A DNA stretch of 31,582 bases from Reticulitermes lucifugus (lineage: Eukaryota; Arthropoda; Insecta; Blattodea; Rhinotermitidae): the NCBI GenBank assembly GCA_026260175.1, contig JAKCWW010006707.1:1-31582 (forward strand). Reading direction: 5' to 3'. Shown piece by piece: positions 31,503-31,582 of the stretch (positions are counted from its first letter, which is position 1; every line of letters begins with the position of its first letter). The position numbers and the translations under genes were made by a program. The notes beneath the pieces were generated by a model. The model had not been told where the DNA came from, did not search any database, and saw only the letters and a list, made by a program, of their open reading frames with translations.

Positions 31503-31582
31503 GTAAGAAAACTTCAATCTGGAAGACGCTATGGAATGGAAATGAATGTTGGAAAAACTAAAGTAATGAAAATCTCAAGGCA
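31503..31582 (+). pseudogene. Non-LTR reverse transcriptase fragment, cut by window end
   Basis: The frame in phase with 31530 reads LQSGRR then YGMEMNVGKTKVMKISR to the last base. This is the (Y)G(m)..N..KTKVM.iS motif that follows the catalytic YADD box in the reverse transcriptase of LINE-type (non-LTR) elements. The YADD box itself should lie about 25 residues upstream, but the sequence there is unrelated repeat, so the element is 5'-truncated at about 31500, as is normal for LINE insertions. The frame is open at the window edge. Activity cannot be judged from this piece. Family (CR1, Jockey, RTE or similar) is undecided. Confidence 0.7.

Overview
This is a 31.6 kb piece of AT-rich eukaryotic nuclear DNA, most likely from an insect. 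The signs are a tRNA-Leu-derived SINE family, hAT, mariner and non-LTR element relics, arthropod-style hammerhead-like repeats, TA/TG microsatellites, and long stretches with stops in all frames. There is no bacterial gene organisation. I cannot support any complete host protein-coding gene. Almost all open frames of 60-126 codons look like chance frames. The window is best read as intergenic or intronic DNA filled with decayed mobile elements. Some repeat patterns remind me of cockroach/termite or stick-insect assemblies, but that is memory and is not shown by the sequence.

Layout. 1-7.1 kb: unique-looking AT-rich sequence with microsatellites, a weak small ORF (1972-2169) and a tRNA-like SINE relic (6385-6530). 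7.13-7.44 kb: a fold-back element carrying two tandem hammerhead-like motifs. 8.07-8.28 kb: a non-autonomous hAT-like element. 10.87-11.11 kb: a 49-bp minisatellite. 13.60-13.85 kb: a SINE with a perfect 12-bp target-site duplication, interrupted by a 94-base assembly gap. 14.64-14.79 kb: a polypurine tract. 15.13-15.27 kb: a perfect 30-bp inverted repeat enclosing another hammerhead-like motif. 18.04-18.29 kb: second SINE copy. 19.42-19.64 kb: a frameshifted mariner-type transposase relic. 20.1-20.4 and 21.6-22.2 kb: two exon-like open stretches of unknown identity. 23.43-23.75 kb: an inverted pair of hammerhead-like motifs. 26.5-26.8 and 29.86-30.12 kb: two more SINE copies. 30.18-30.69 kb: a dispersed repeat with a TCTG tract and a frameshifted conserved frame. 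31.50 kb to the end: a fragment of non-LTR reverse transcriptase running off the window.

The most interesting structure is the recurring CTGATGA / stem II / GAAACATGT motif. Four motif instances at three loci keep the two hammerhead ribozyme core boxes while the stem between them changes sequence and stays mostly complementary (one stem has a wobble and one mismatch). All sit in inverted-repeat settings, and three of the four carry the self-complementary ACATGT where a normal stem III would be. This matches the known small hammerhead variants linked to Penelope-like retroelements, but no Penelope protein is visible here and each copy carries core damage or a bulge. A second, looser group sharing TCCTCCGAAA occurs three times.
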